The notes: generated from the sequence alone by a model not told the origin. A stretch of 64,000 bases of DNA from Longimicrobiales bacterium (GCA_028284495.1 JANQRP010000003.1:124001-188000); one strand, 5' to 3'; positions 52,429 through 62,290 are shown, counted from the stretch's first letter. A program made the numbers and translations.

Positions 52429-53001
52429 ATGTCCAGCTTCAGCATGGTCCTTCGCGTGCCGCGGCCGGTCCGCGTCGTCGTCGCCCTGGCGGTGCTGCTC
52501 GGGTTCGGGCTCGCACCCGCGGCCGGATCCGGCGGCGGGTTGGCCGCGCAGTCGCAGCGCGAGGTGCCCCGTGGGGACGGCGACGCGTGGTCGGTTCCCC
52601 CCGCCGCCACCGAGGCGATCTCGAAGATCAAATCGCCCTACTGCTTCGCTCAGATGCTCGAGGTGTGCCCGTCGCCCGCCGGCGCCGCGCTTCGCGATTC
52701 GATCGCGGACCTCGCGGAGGAGGGCTGGGACGCCGACCGGATCGTCGAGTGGGTGATCGACCGGCACGGCGAGGAGTACCGCGCCGTCCCGCCGAAGACC
52801 GCGAGCGGTTTCGTGGCCTGGTGGATGCCCGCCTTCGGGGCGGTCGGGCTGTTTCTGGCCACCATCCTCGTGCTCAGGCGCATCCGGAGTGACCCGGCCA
52901 ACCGCCCCACGGTCGTGGCCGACGTCTCCGAAGCCGACGATGCGCGGTTGCGCGAGGCAATGCGGGAACTCGACGCCGAGGAAGAGGCCACCTTCTTCTG
53001 A
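52429..53001 (+). CDS. CcmH/CycL-like cytochrome c maturation protein (divergent)
   Basis: IKSPYCFAQMLEVCPSPAGAALRDSIADLAEEGWDADRIVEWVIDRHGEEYRAVPPKTASGFVAWWMPAFGAVGLFLATI. Confidence 0.7.
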   Translation: MSSFSMVLRVPRPVRVVVALAVLLGFGLAPAAGSGGGLAAQSQREVPRGDGDAWSVPPAATEAISKIKSPYCFAQMLEVCPSPAGAALRDSIADLAEEGWDADRIVEWVIDRHGEEYRAVPPKTASGFVAWWMPAFGAVGLFLATILVLRRIRSDPANRPTVVADVSEADDARLREAMRELDAEEEATFF

Positions 53002-53004
53002 CCG

Positions 53005-53901
53005 ATGGCCTCCATCGCACCCGACGAGGGGGTGGCCGACGCCCCCTCGATGCTCGATCTCGTTCGGCTGAGCCCGCGCCGGCTCTTCCCGCCGGGAGGC
53101 GTCGACCTCGTGCGTCAGATCGCGCTCCTCTCCGGGATGTCCGAGGGCGACGAGGTGCTCGTCGTCGGGTGCGGCAAGGGCGAGTCGCTCGAGTACTTCG
53201 TCCAGGAGTATGGGGTCCGGGGTTCGGGCGTCGAGCACGACGCGCGCCTGGTCGAGGAGACCACCGACCGATTTCGCGATCTTGGGATCGCGACGCGGGC
53301 GCAGATCCAGCAGGGAGTGGCGGACGCCCTGCCGTACCGGGACGCCATCTTCGACGTGGTGGTGGGCGAGATCGGCACCACGACCCGGTCCGGCCCCGCC
53401 GGCGCCGTGAAGCAGATCGCCCGCGTGACGAGGCCCGGCGGAACCGTGGTGCTCGTGCAGCCGGTCTGGAAGGCGCCGGTCGATCCGGTACGGCGGGCCG
53501 TCCTCGCCGAGCACCTCGGCGTGCACCCCCAGATGCTGGTCGAGTGGAAGCGCCTGCTGCGCACGCATGGCGTGGCCGAGATCCTCGTGGAGGACTGGTC
53601 CGACGACGAGACGGCGTTCCGGGGCAACGCCGCCAAGCCGTTCCCCGACTTCGCCGAGCTCTTCTCTCTCCCGGAAAAGTTGGGCATCCTTCGACGTGCG
53701 TGGGGCCGCTGGGGCTGGACCGGCGTGAAGGCCGTGCTCCAGCGTGAGCGGGACGTGCACCGCCTGCTCACGCGCGAGCGGCTGCTGGGCCTCGATCTCA
53801 TCAAGGGCGTCCGCGTCGCCGACCCCGACGGACCGGAGTCGCCCCCGACCGCCGAGGTCGAGGACATCGCGACCGAACTCTTCCTCTTCGACGAATCCTG
53901 A
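53005..53901 (+). CDS. Class I SAM-dependent methyltransferase
   Basis: GDEVLVVGCGKGESLEYFVQEYGVRGSGVEHD...VTRPGGTVVLVQPVW. Confidence 0.87.
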   Translation: MASIAPDEGVADAPSMLDLVRLSPRRLFPPGGVDLVRQIALLSGMSEGDEVLVVGCGKGESLEYFVQEYGVRGSGVEHDARLVEETTDRFRDLGIATRAQIQQGVADALPYRDAIFDVVVGEIGTTTRSGPAGAVKQIARVTRPGGTVVLVQPVWKAPVDPVRRAVLAEHLGVHPQMLVEWKRLLRTHGVAEILVEDWSDDETAFRGNAAKPFPDFAELFSLPEKLGILRRAWGRWGWTGVKAVLQRERDVHRLLTRERLLGLDLIKGVRVADPDGPESPPTAEVEDIATELFLFDES

Positions 53902-55127
53902 TGTCGCACTCGACCGACGCGAACACGACGGACACGACCCCCGCGCTCCTCGTCACGCGCAATGGCGTGGCGCGGGTCCAGGCGGCGCTTCGGGCGCGCG
54001 GTCTGGACGGCTGGCTGCTGTACGAGTTCCGGGGGCAGAACTGGATCTCCGCGGAGCTGCTCGGCACGGGCTGGACGACACGAAGGTCCTTCGTGACCGT
54101 GCCGGCGGAGGGCGATCCGGTTGCGCTGGTGCACGCGATCGAGGGCGCCGCCTGGCGGCACTGGCCGTGGGAGCGCAGGAGCTACGCGGGGTGGAAGGAG
54201 ATGGAGGCGGCGGTCGCGAACCTCGTCGACGGCGGCGGGCGGTGGGCGGTCGAGTTCTCGCCGGGCGCCGCGGTACCCACCGTGGATCTGGTGCCGGCCG
54301 GTACGCTCGAACTGCTGCGGAAGGCGGGTGTCGAGCCGGTCTCGTCGGGCGACCTCGTCTCGCTCTTCTTTTCGGTGTGGACCGAGCGCCAGCTCATGGA
54401 GCACCGGGAGACGGCCGAGAAGATCGCGTCCATCGCGCGGGCCTCGTTCGAAGAGGCGGCGGAGGCGATCCGTGCGGAGCGGCCGCACAGCGAGGGCTCG
54501 CTGACCCGCTGGGTCCTCAAGGCGATGGAGCGCGACGGTATCGTGGTGGACGCGGATACCCACGTGGCGGTGGACGCCGGTGCCGCGGACCCGCACTACG
54601 CTCCCGACGGTGAGGGCGAGACGATCGGGGCCGACCAGGTTCTGCTCGTGGACCTCTGGGGCAGGCCGCACGGGAAGGCCGTCTTCGCCGATCAGACGTG
54701 GATGGGATTCATGGGATCCACGCCACCCGACGAGGTGATACGGATCTGGGAGATCGTGCGGGATGCCCGCGATGCGGGCGTCGAACTGCTCGAGCGTCGA
54801 GCCGCGTCGGACGAGGTCGTGCGGGGCTACGAAGTGGATGCGTGCTGCCGTGCCCACATCGCCGAGGCCGGCCACGTCGAGCACTTCATCCACCGCACGG
54901 GCCACTCCATGGATCGGAAGCTCCACGGGAGCGGTCCCAACCTCGACGACCTCGAGACACGCGACGATCGCATCCTGGTGCCGGGCGTCGGGTTCAGCGT
55001 CGAGCCCGGAATCTACCTGCCCGGAGAGTTCGGTGTCCGGTCGGAGATCAACGTCCACTATGGTGAGCACGGCCCGGAGGTGACGCCGGTCGAGATTCAG
55101 CGCGACCTCTTCACGTTCGAGGTGTGA
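53901..55127 (+). CDS. M24-family metallopeptidase (Xaa-Pro peptidase-like)
   Basis: VLLVDLWGRPHGKAVFADQTWMGFMG...HFIHRTGHSMDRKLHGSGPNLDDLETRDDRILVPGVGFSVEPGIYLPGEFGVRSEINV; TGATG overlap. Confidence 0.88.
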   Translation: MSHSTDANTTDTTPALLVTRNGVARVQAALRARGLDGWLLYEFRGQNWISAELLGTGWTTRRSFVTVPAEGDPVALVHAIEGAAWRHWPWERRSYAGWKEMEAAVANLVDGGGRWAVEFSPGAAVPTVDLVPAGTLELLRKAGVEPVSSGDLVSLFFSVWTERQLMEHRETAEKIASIARASFEEAAEAIRAERPHSEGSLTRWVLKAMERDGIVVDADTHVAVDAGAADPHYAPDGEGETIGADQVLLVDLWGRPHGKAVFADQTWMGFMGSTPPDEVIRIWEIVRDARDAGVELLERRAASDEVVRGYEVDACCRAHIAEAGHVEHFIHRTGHSMDRKLHGSGPNLDDLETRDDRILVPGVGFSVEPGIYLPGEFGVRSEINVHYGEHGPEVTPVEIQRDLFTFEV

Positions 55128-57655
55128 GCGGAGGACGCGTACGCAGGCGTGGCGCTCCGGTGCCACGCTCGGAGCGGACGACGGGCCCGGTGACCGTCGA
55201 GGTGGCGCTGCCGCTCCCGATGCGGCAGACCTTCACGTACGCCCTCGCGAGGGGGGGGACGCGCCCGGCCGTCGGGAGCCGGGTCCTGGTGCCATTCCGT
55301 CGCCGCGAACGGATCGGATGGGTGGTCGAGCACGGTGGCTCGTCCGCCGCCCCCCGGATGCGCCTGAAGACGATCCTCGACGTCCTCGACGGCGAGCCGA
55401 CGGCGACCGCCGAACTGCTCTCGCTCGCGCGATGGATGGCCGACTACTACGTGGCGCCGCTCGGCGTGGTCCTCTCGACGATTCATCCCTCCGTGCTCGT
55501 GGACGTGTCGCGCGACCTCGTGGCGCTCCGGGGTGGGCTCGACGCGACGCTCCTCGAAGGCCTCCCGCCCCGGGCCCGTCGAGTCGCACAGGCGCTCGCG
55601 GGGAGGAACGGGGCTGTTCGCGTGTCCACGCTCCGCGGCTCGCTCGGCATGGGATCCATCTGGCCGGAGATCCGCCTGCTGAAGTCCGCGAGAGTGCTCG
55701 AGCACGAGACCCTCCCCCCGCGCCCCCCGCCGGTGAAGACCCGCCGAATGGTGGAGCTCGTCCGGGATCTCCCGACGCTCGAGCTGCGTGAGGAGGCGTT
55801 CGGGCGTGCGCGTCGGCAGCGGGAGGCGTACGAGGTGCTCGAGGCGGCCGGCGGGTCGGACGAACTCTCCCGGCTCACCGGCGAGGCGGGGTTCTCGCGG
55901 TCCGTGATCTCGGGCCTCGAGGCGAAGGGCATCGCGTGCACCGTCGATCGGGAGGTGGAGCGTGACCCCTTCGCGGGGATCGAGCGGTCCACCACCACGC
56001 CACCGGCACTCACGCGGGAGCAGGACGAGGCGGTGCGCCGTCTCGGCGAGGCGCTCGACGACGACGGTCGTCGCCCGTTCCTCCTGCACGGCGTCACTGG
56101 GTCGGGGAAGACCCGTGTCTACATCGAGCTTCTGGAGCGCGTGCTCGCGCGGGGGCAGGGCGCGATCGTACTGGTTCCGGAGATCTCGCTGACCCCCCAG
56201 ACCGTGAAGCGCTTTCGAGGGCGGTTCGGAGATCGCGTCGCGGTCCTGCACTCCGCCCTCTCCGACGGTGAGCGCTACGACGCATGGCGGCAGCTTCGAC
56301 GCGGCGAGCGGCTCGTCGCGGTCGGAGCGCGGAGCGCCCTTTTCGCCCCGGTCCGCGACCTGGGAGCGATCGTCGTGGACGAGGAGCACGACTCGTCGTA
56401 CAAGCAGTCGGAGTCTCCGCGGTACCACGCCCGCGACCTCGCCGTGGTGCGGGCCGCCGCCGAGGGCGCGGTCTGCGTGCTGGGCAGCGCGACACCGTCG
56501 CTCGAGACGTGGGCGAACGCCCGCTCGGGGAAGTACGAGCGACTCTCGCTGCCCGCCCGTGTCGGGGGCCGACCGCTTCCGCCCGTAGAGCTGGTGGACC
56601 TGAAGGAGGTCTGGAAGAAGGGCCGGGGTGAGGGCACCAGGTCGGAGGCCGGCCCCGTCCTCTCGCCTCGTCTGGTGGAGGCGGTAGAGGCGCGGCTCGC
56701 GCGCGAGGAGCAGACGATCCTGCTCCTCAACAGGCGTGGATATTCGTCCTTCGTACAGTGTCGGGAATGCGGCGACGTGACGCGGTGCGTCGACTGCTCG
56801 ATCTCGCTCACGTACCATCGTGTGCGACGGCGGCTCGTGTGCCACCACTGCCGGCACGAGGAGCCGGTTCCGGAGCGGTGCGAGCGGTGCGGCTCGGACG
56901 ACCTCGGCTACCGCGGCCTCGGTACGGAGCAGGTGGAGCGCGTCGTGGCCGATACCTTCCCGGCGGCGCGGATCGCGCGGATGGATGTGGACACCACCTC
57001 CGGGAAGTGGGCACATCACGAGATCCTCGGGCGGGTGGAGCGGGGGGAGATCGAAATCCTGCTGGGCACGCAGATGATCGCGAAGGGGCTCGACTTCCCG
57101 CGCGTGACCCTCGTGGGCGTGGTGAACGCCGACGTGGGTATCCATCTTCCCGACTTCCGTGCCAGCGAGCGGACCTTCCAGCTGCTGAGTCAGGTCGCGG
57201 GGCGGGCAGGGCGGGGGGAACGAGGAGGTGAGGTACTCATCCAGACCGCCATGCCGGACCACTACGCGCTCCAGTCCGCAAGGACGCACGACTTCGAGGG
57301 CTTCGCCGCGCGCGAACTGGAGGAGCGTCGGGTGCCGCCGTACCCACCCCACGCGCGGCTCGCCAACGTGCTGATCAGTTCGCCCGATCCCGATCTCGCG
57401 GCGGACACGGCCACGTCGGCGGTGGCCGGCATCGACCGGTGGATCGGCATGCATCCGCGTGCCGGCGTGGTCCGCGTCGGGCCCGCGCCCGCCCCGATCG
57501 AACGACTGCACGGCCGGTGGCGCTGGCACTTCCTGCTGCGTTCGGGCTCGGTGCGGGGCCTCGGTGCGATCTGCCGCGCCTTCCTGACCGGCTTCGATCC
57601 GCCGAGCGGCGACGTCCGGATCTCCCTCGACCGCGACCCGGTCGGACTGCTGTAG
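55124..57655 (+). CDS. priA: Primosomal protein N' (PriA helicase)
   Basis: FLLHGVTGSGKTRVYIELLERVL, VVDEEHDSSYKQSESPRYHARDLAV, Zn-binding CRECGDVTRCVDCSISLTYHRVRRRLVCHHC, GTQMIAKGLDFPRVTLVGV. Confidence 0.96.
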   Translation: MSGGRVRRRGAPVPRSERTTGPVTVEVALPLPMRQTFTYALARGGTRPAVGSRVLVPFRRRERIGWVVEHGGSSAAPRMRLKTILDVLDGEPTATAELLSLARWMADYYVAPLGVVLSTIHPSVLVDVSRDLVALRGGLDATLLEGLPPRARRVAQALAGRNGAVRVSTLRGSLGMGSIWPEIRLLKSARVLEHETLPPRPPPVKTRRMVELVRDLPTLELREEAFGRARRQREAYEVLEAAGGSDELSRLTGEAGFSRSVISGLEAKGIACTVDREVERDPFAGIERSTTTPPALTREQDEAVRRLGEALDDDGRRPFLLHGVTGSGKTRVYIELLERVLARGQGAIVLVPEISLTPQTVKRFRGRFGDRVAVLHSALSDGERYDAWRQLRRGERLVAVGARSALFAPVRDLGAIVVDEEHDSSYKQSESPRYHARDLAVVRAAAEGAVCVLGSATPSLETWANARSGKYERLSLPARVGGRPLPPVELVDLKEVWKKGRGEGTRSEAGPVLSPRLVEAVEARLAREEQTILLLNRRGYSSFVQCRECGDVTRCVDCSISLTYHRVRRRLVCHHCRHEEPVPERCERCGSDDLGYRGLGTEQVERVVADTFPAARIARMDVDTTSGKWAHHEILGRVERGEIEILLGTQMIAKGLDFPRVTLVGVVNADVGIHLPDFRASERTFQLLSQVAGRAGRGERGGEVLIQTAMPDHYALQSARTHDFEGFAARELEERRVPPYPPHARLANVLISSPDPDLAADTATSAVAGIDRWIGMHPRAGVVRVGPAPAPIERLHGRWRWHFLLRSGSVRGLGAICRAFLTGFDPPSGDVRISLDRDPVGLL

Positions 57656-57681
57656 CCCGGACACTCGAACTCGCCGACCGG

Positions 57682-59412
57682 ATGCCGATCCCGCCCCTCG
57701 TCCTCGCTGCCGTGGCCGCCTTCCTTCTGGTCGGTCGCAGGACGCGCATCGACCCGGCCCTCGCGGCGCTCGTCTCCGGCGCCGCGCTGGTGCGGTTCTG
57801 GAGGTGGTCGGCCGCGGGGCTCGATCACTTCGACGCCGGCGCGTACGCCATCAGCGCGCAGGCGGTGGCCGCGGGCCTGTTCCCGGCGGCGGGGTATCCG
57901 ACCCAGCACCTCATGTCCCCACCGTTCCACTTCGGTTCGGTGGGTGCGGCGATGATGGTGATCGGCGACTCCGACGCCGCCGTTCTCGGCATGTCCGCGC
58001 TCTTCGGCGTCGCCACCGTGGCGCTGACCTGGGCCTTCACGCGGGCGGCGTTCGGGCGGACGTCGGCCATCATGGCGTGCGGGTTCATCGCCTTCGCGGA
58101 CGTCCACGTGCTCTACGCCCGTTCGGGGCTCGCCGATGTGACGTTCGTCTTCTGGCTGCTGCTGGCGCTCCACCTGTTCGCCGACGCGGAGCGAAGGTCG
58201 TCGCGTGGCTGGGCCGCGGCGGCCGGGTTCGCCGTCGGGTTCGCCTGGACGACCAAGGTGCACGGCTGGCTCGCGCTCGTGGTGGTCGGCGCGGCGCTCG
58301 CGCTGCGCGTCGGGCGTGGGGAGCGCGCCGACGTGCGGCCCGCCCTCGGGCGCCTCGCGATCGCCGGTGCGGTCGCCGGGCTCATGTACGTGCCGTGGGC
58401 CGTGTTCGCGTCCGGCCGACCCGGGGGAGCCGAGCAGCTGGTGGGTCAGTACGGCGAGTACCTCCGCCCCCTGGAGTTCGTGAGCCACGTCACCGCCCAC
58501 GTCAGGGCGCAGTTGCTCATGGACGGGTGGATGGGCCGGGTCGGCGCGGCGCTGGTCGCGGGCTGGCTGGCGGTGACCGCCTCGCCGGCGGATCGGACGC
58601 GGGCAGCGGGACGCGCGGTCGGCGTCGGGGGTCTCGCTCTGGCTCTGGGGCCGGTCCTGCTCGCCCTTCTCGCCTCGCTGCCGGGGGCCCTCGCGATCCT
58701 GAGGTCCGAGCGCGACCCGAGGCGCGACTCCGCACTCGCCCTCCTCGCGCTGTTCGCCGTCCTCACGCCGGTCTACCATCCCTATCCGCGCCTCGCGCTT
58801 CCCCTGCTGGTGGCCTCGCAGATCGTCGGTGGCGCGGCCATCGCCTCGTGGATCCGCGGGGCCGGGCCCGCCGTGGAACTCCGGTTGCCGAACGCCGGGC
58901 CGATCGCGAAGTCGGCGCCGGCGGTGATCGTCGCGGTCGTCCTGGTCGCTACGCTCCAGGCCCGGCCCGTGTGGACCGCGGCCGACACCTTCCGTCCCAC
59001 GGCCGAGTTTCGCGCGGCCGCCGAGGCGGTGGCCGCCGCCATCCCGCCGGGGAGCACCACGCTCGTATGGGCCGAACCGCCCGTCGCGTTCTATCTGCGG
59101 GGGCTGGCCACGGGCGTCTTCCCGATCCACGACCCGAGGGAGATCGAGCGGTACGCGGCGCTCGGCCGCCCGCTCTACCTGGTCACGTCGCTCTACGCCG
59201 AACGGGTCTCCGGGAGCGCCAACCCCCTCGACCGGATCGATCGCAGCCTCGGCGTGCTGGAACCGCTGAGCGTGGTGCCCGTCGACGGCGTCTCCGACAT
59301 CCGGATCGTCAACGACTGGAGAACGGCGGATCTCGCCACGCTCCGGGCCCGCGACTTCGCGGGAGACTTCGACGGGTACGACGTGCGGGTGTTCCGGATC
59401 CTCCGCCCGTAG
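57682..59412 (+). CDS. Multi-TM glycosyltransferase (GT39/ArnT-like)
   Basis: FDAGAYAISAQAVAAG, many TM segments, FADVHVLYARSGLADVTFVFWLLLALHLF. Confidence 0.75.
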   Translation: MPIPPLVLAAVAAFLLVGRRTRIDPALAALVSGAALVRFWRWSAAGLDHFDAGAYAISAQAVAAGLFPAAGYPTQHLMSPPFHFGSVGAAMMVIGDSDAAVLGMSALFGVATVALTWAFTRAAFGRTSAIMACGFIAFADVHVLYARSGLADVTFVFWLLLALHLFADAERRSSRGWAAAAGFAVGFAWTTKVHGWLALVVVGAALALRVGRGERADVRPALGRLAIAGAVAGLMYVPWAVFASGRPGGAEQLVGQYGEYLRPLEFVSHVTAHVRAQLLMDGWMGRVGAALVAGWLAVTASPADRTRAAGRAVGVGGLALALGPVLLALLASLPGALAILRSERDPRRDSALALLALFAVLTPVYHPYPRLALPLLVASQIVGGAAIASWIRGAGPAVELRLPNAGPIAKSAPAVIVAVVLVATLQARPVWTAADTFRPTAEFRAAAEAVAAAIPPGSTTLVWAEPPVAFYLRGLATGVFPIHDPREIERYAALGRPLYLVTSLYAERVSGSANPLDRIDRSLGVLEPLSVVPVDGVSDIRIVNDWRTADLATLRARDFAGDFDGYDVRVFRILRP

Positions 59413-59424
59413 TATGAACAGGCC

Positions 59425-59823
59425 CTAATCCTGCGGCTCGATCTCCTTGATCGCGTCGCGGTTCACCAGGATGCGGATGTTGTTGCTGTCCGCGTCCACG
59501 GGCAGGACGAAGAAGAACGGCCGCGTCACCGGATAGTGACTCGTGAGGCCGATGACGACCTCGTCGTCCTCGAACACGACCCGTACCGTCTTCATGCCGC
59601 GAGCACGTCGATCGGTCGGGTCCAGATCGACGGAATCGTTGCGGTCCGGGTCGCCGTCCAGCGAGCGCACGAAGAAGATCGCCTTCATCTCGCTGCGGGC
59701 GATCTCCTCCATGACGCCGTCCGGCGAGCGGAGATGGAACGTGGGCTTCTGGGAGTGCGCGTCGAGACTCGAGCCCTTCAGCACCCGCCCGTCCCTGAAT
59801 CGTGCGACGACGTTGTTGATCAT
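59425..59823 (-). CDS. Conserved hypothetical protein (132 aa)
   Basis: MINNVVARFRDGRVLKGSSLDAHSQKPTFHLRSPDG...FFVLPVDADSNNIRILVNRDAIKEIE. Confidence 0.72.
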   Translation of the reverse strand: MINNVVARFRDGRVLKGSSLDAHSQKPTFHLRSPDGVMEEIARSEMKAIFFVRSLDGDPDRNDSVDLDPTDRRARGMKTVRVVFEDDEVVIGLTSHYPVTRPFFFVLPVDADSNNIRILVNRDAIKEIEPQD

Positions 59824-60082
59824 GTGACCTGAGAAGATATCGATGAGAACCGGTCTGCGATTCTACGCCCGCCCGCTCACTCGGGCTACCCGGGCCGGCC
59901 CGGTCGACCCCTCCGCCGTCGGGAGTGGCGCGGATCCGGTGCGGCCCGTCTCCACAGCATCTGGTAGGAGGCCGGGACCGCGCCCACGACATGTCGGGGT
60001 ACGAACCGGTAACGGGGCTTGCGAGGGCCCGATGCCCGCCATAGGGTGGCGAAGGCATGCACAGACCCGGGATCGGAGGAGC

Positions 60083-60652
60083 ATGGTGGCGTGCCTTGCC
60101 CTGAACGCCTCGTTCGAACCGCTGACGCTCGTCTCACCGAGGCGGGCGATCCGTCTGGTGCTCGACGGGAAGGCCGAAATCCTCGAGGTCGACCGTGAGC
60201 GGGAATTCCGTTCGCAGGAGGTCACGGTCCCGGCGCCGGCGGTCATCCGGCTGGTCCGCTACGTCCGCGTTCCGCGGAAATACCGCCGACAGGTGACGAA
60301 CACCTTCCTGTTCGCCCGCGACGACTACTGCTGCATGTACTGCGGCACGCACCGCCGTCACCTGAAGGGGCGCGAGTTCCTCACGCGTGACCATGTGGTG
60401 CCGACGTCCCGTGGCGGCGAGAACACCTGGGACAACGTCGTGACCGCATGCTCGCGGTGTAACAACCGGAAGGGAGACCGGCTGCCGGGCGAGGCGGGAA
60501 TGGAACTCCTGACCGTGCCGCGGGAGCCGAACTACGTTCATCTCGTGTGGGCGGTCCGGCGTGTGACGCGGATCCAGGCGAAGTGGATCGGGATGTTCTA
60601 CGGGCAGGACACCGTAGACGTGTTGCGAGCCTCCCTGGGCGGAGACGGCTGA
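60083..60652 (+). CDS. HNH endonuclease
   Basis: MVACLALNASFEPLTLVSPRRAIRLVLDGKAEIL...CCMYCGTHRRHLKGREFLTRDHVVPTSRGGENTWDNVVTACSRCNNRKGDRLPGE; GGAGGAGC RBS. Confidence 0.93.
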   Translation: MVACLALNASFEPLTLVSPRRAIRLVLDGKAEILEVDREREFRSQEVTVPAPAVIRLVRYVRVPRKYRRQVTNTFLFARDDYCCMYCGTHRRHLKGREFLTRDHVVPTSRGGENTWDNVVTACSRCNNRKGDRLPGEAGMELLTVPREPNYVHLVWAVRRVTRIQAKWIGMFYGQDTVDVLRASLGGDG

Positions 60653-60686
60653 AGCCGGGCGTGGATGTCCGGGTCGTCGAGGCCGG

Positions 60687-61157
60687 TCAGTCGTCGATCC
60701 AGGCGTACGGCCGCTCGTAGAACTGCCCGAACCCACGGATCTGGCCGTCGGTCGTGAATTCCTCCCACCGCACGACCCAGCCTCGCACCTCGTCCTGGAC
60801 CACGTCGTAGCGGAAGCCGGGCAGCTGGCGCCGTTCGGCGAGGAAGCGTCCGAGGCGTGCCGGAAGGTTGTCGATCCCCTCGATCTGAATCGGGGTCGGA
60901 TCCCCCGCCTGAAGCGCCGTGCCCGTCTCCGACTCGGCCAGCTGCAGGACCCGCAGGGCCTCCTCGACCGCGGACACGACATCCGCCATGCCCTTCTGCG
61001 GGGTGTCGCCGGTGCGCCTCCGGATCTCGCGCATGAGATTCTGGGTGCCCGGCGCCGACAGGTCCTCGAGAATGTCCTGCAGCTGTCGGCGGGTCCGGTC
61101 GTGCGCGCGCAGAAGCTGCGCGTACTCTCGGGGGGCCGACGTCCGGGTGTCGCTCAT
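60687..61157 (-). CDS. Hypothetical protein (156 aa)
   Basis: MSDTRTSAPREYAQLLRAHDRTRRQLQDILEDLSAPG...; second gene of a coupled pair. Confidence 0.65.
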   Translation of the reverse strand: MSDTRTSAPREYAQLLRAHDRTRRQLQDILEDLSAPGTQNLMREIRRRTGDTPQKGMADVVSAVEEALRVLQLAESETGTALQAGDPTPIQIEGIDNLPARLGRFLAERRQLPGFRYDVVQDEVRGWVVRWEEFTTDGQIRGFGQFYERPYAWIDD

Positions 61158-61369
61158 GCCGTCGAGGCCTCCTCGCTCCCCAGATCGTCCCCGTAGGTGC
61201 AGCTGACCTCCCACGCGAAGACCATCTGGCGCAGTTCGCCGAGGATCGTGAGGATGTCCGCGGTCCGGTCGAGCACCTCGCCCCTCTCCTCCATTCGCTG
61301 CAACATTCGACCATACCGCGCCACTTCCGCACAGAGGCGCGTGTCCGAGATGTGATCGTAGCGTCCCAT
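61154..61369 (-). CDS. Hypothetical small protein (71 aa)
   Basis: MGRYDHISDTRLCAEVARYGRMLQRMEERGEVLDRTADILTILGELRQMVFAWEVSCTYGDDLGSEEASTA; ATGA overlap with next gene. Confidence 0.6.
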   Translation of the reverse strand: MGRYDHISDTRLCAEVARYGRMLQRMEERGEVLDRTADILTILGELRQMVFAWEVSCTYGDDLGSEEASTA

Positions 61370-61427
61370 GATTCTACGATAGAGTGTCGCCGACGTCCTC
61401 GCACCTCCCTCCCACCCGTTTCGACCG

Positions 61428-61823
61428 ATGCCCGACGACCCCCGCCGTCCGCGCCCAGTCTCCGACGGCCTCGCGAAGCCGGAACCGGTTCGACCGCGCA
61501 GCGTGCGGGAGGGGATGCCGGGCGAGGGGGCGCCGCCGGAGATCGAGACGGGGGAGCGTGTGATCGAGTTTGCGGACGCGCGGTGGACCGTACGCTCCGT
61601 GGGGCGGGCGCGCGTCCGGTCGGGCGCGCCGCTCCTGCAGCTCGTGTTCCGGCCCGAGGCCGGCGAGGAACTCGAGGCGCTGGTGGTCGGCCGAACCCTG
61701 GCCGACCTCCCCGAGACCGCGCTGTCGGAGGCCCTCCGCGGGGCCCGCCCCTGCCGGCCCGTCGACCAGCGCGCACCCTTCTTCGAAGGCACCCGTCAGG
61801 CCGGAGGCCGCGGGCGCGGTTGA
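61428..61823 (+). CDS. Hypothetical protein (131 aa)
   Basis: MPDDPRRPRPVSDGLAKPEPVRPRSVREGMPG...RVIEFADARWTVRSVGRARVRSGAPLLQLVFRPEAGEELEALVVGRTLADLPETAL. Confidence 0.55.
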   Translation: MPDDPRRPRPVSDGLAKPEPVRPRSVREGMPGEGAPPEIETGERVIEFADARWTVRSVGRARVRSGAPLLQLVFRPEAGEELEALVVGRTLADLPETALSEALRGARPCRPVDQRAPFFEGTRQAGGRGRG

Positions 61824-61841
61824 AGGCGGCCACGTCCGAGT

Positions 61842-61881
61842 GTGTCGTTATGACACGGTTCGGCTGTGTCATTGCGACACA
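61842..61881. promoter_or_regulatory. Two tandem palindromes, candidate activator/operator sites
   Basis: GTGTC-GTTAT-GACAC (61842-61856) and TGTGTC-ATTGC-GACACA (61865-61881), centres 24 bp apart. Confidence 0.55.
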
Positions 61882-62020
61882 TCGATGATCCTCCCACGCG
61901 TGTCCCGCGCCCCACGACGCGGCCCGCCCGCGTTCATCGACATCGGTATCTTTCTGCGTGTCAACCAGATACGCGCGTGGCGCATCCCACGGCTCCCTCC
62001 GTCGGGCGATCACCCCGACG

Positions 62021-62036
62021 TGGCACGAGGCGTGCA
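62021..62036 (+). promoter_or_regulatory. Candidate sigma-54 (-24/-12) promoter
   Basis: TGGCACG-aggc-GTGCA; GG and GC dinucleotides separated by exactly 10 nt. Confidence 0.55.
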
Positions 62037-62107
62037 AACATATGGCGCGCAGCCCGGCGACGAGCGAACCCGGGTGACCGTGCATCATCGACGTGGGAGG
62101 GGTAGAC

Positions 62108-62290
62108 ATGGGACGGTTCGGAGTTCATACGCGGGCGAGAACGCCCGAAGAACATGGTGAGGTGCCAGGGATCGTGATCCGGACGACCGACGACGACGCA
62201 CCCACGCCGCGCATCGCGGCGTTCGTGTATGGTCGCCGGCGCGATCCGGTCCCCACGCTCCCATTCGGGCGCTGGAAGGAGATCGCCTGA
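62108..62290 (+). CDS. 60-aa small protein, unknown function
   Basis: MGRFGVHTRARTPEEHGEVPGIVIRTTDDDAPTPRIAAFVYGRRRDPVPTLPFGRWKEIA; GGGAGGGG RBS just upstream of ATG. Confidence 0.5.
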   Translation: MGRFGVHTRARTPEEHGEVPGIVIRTTDDDAPTPRIAAFVYGRRRDPVPTLPFGRWKEIA

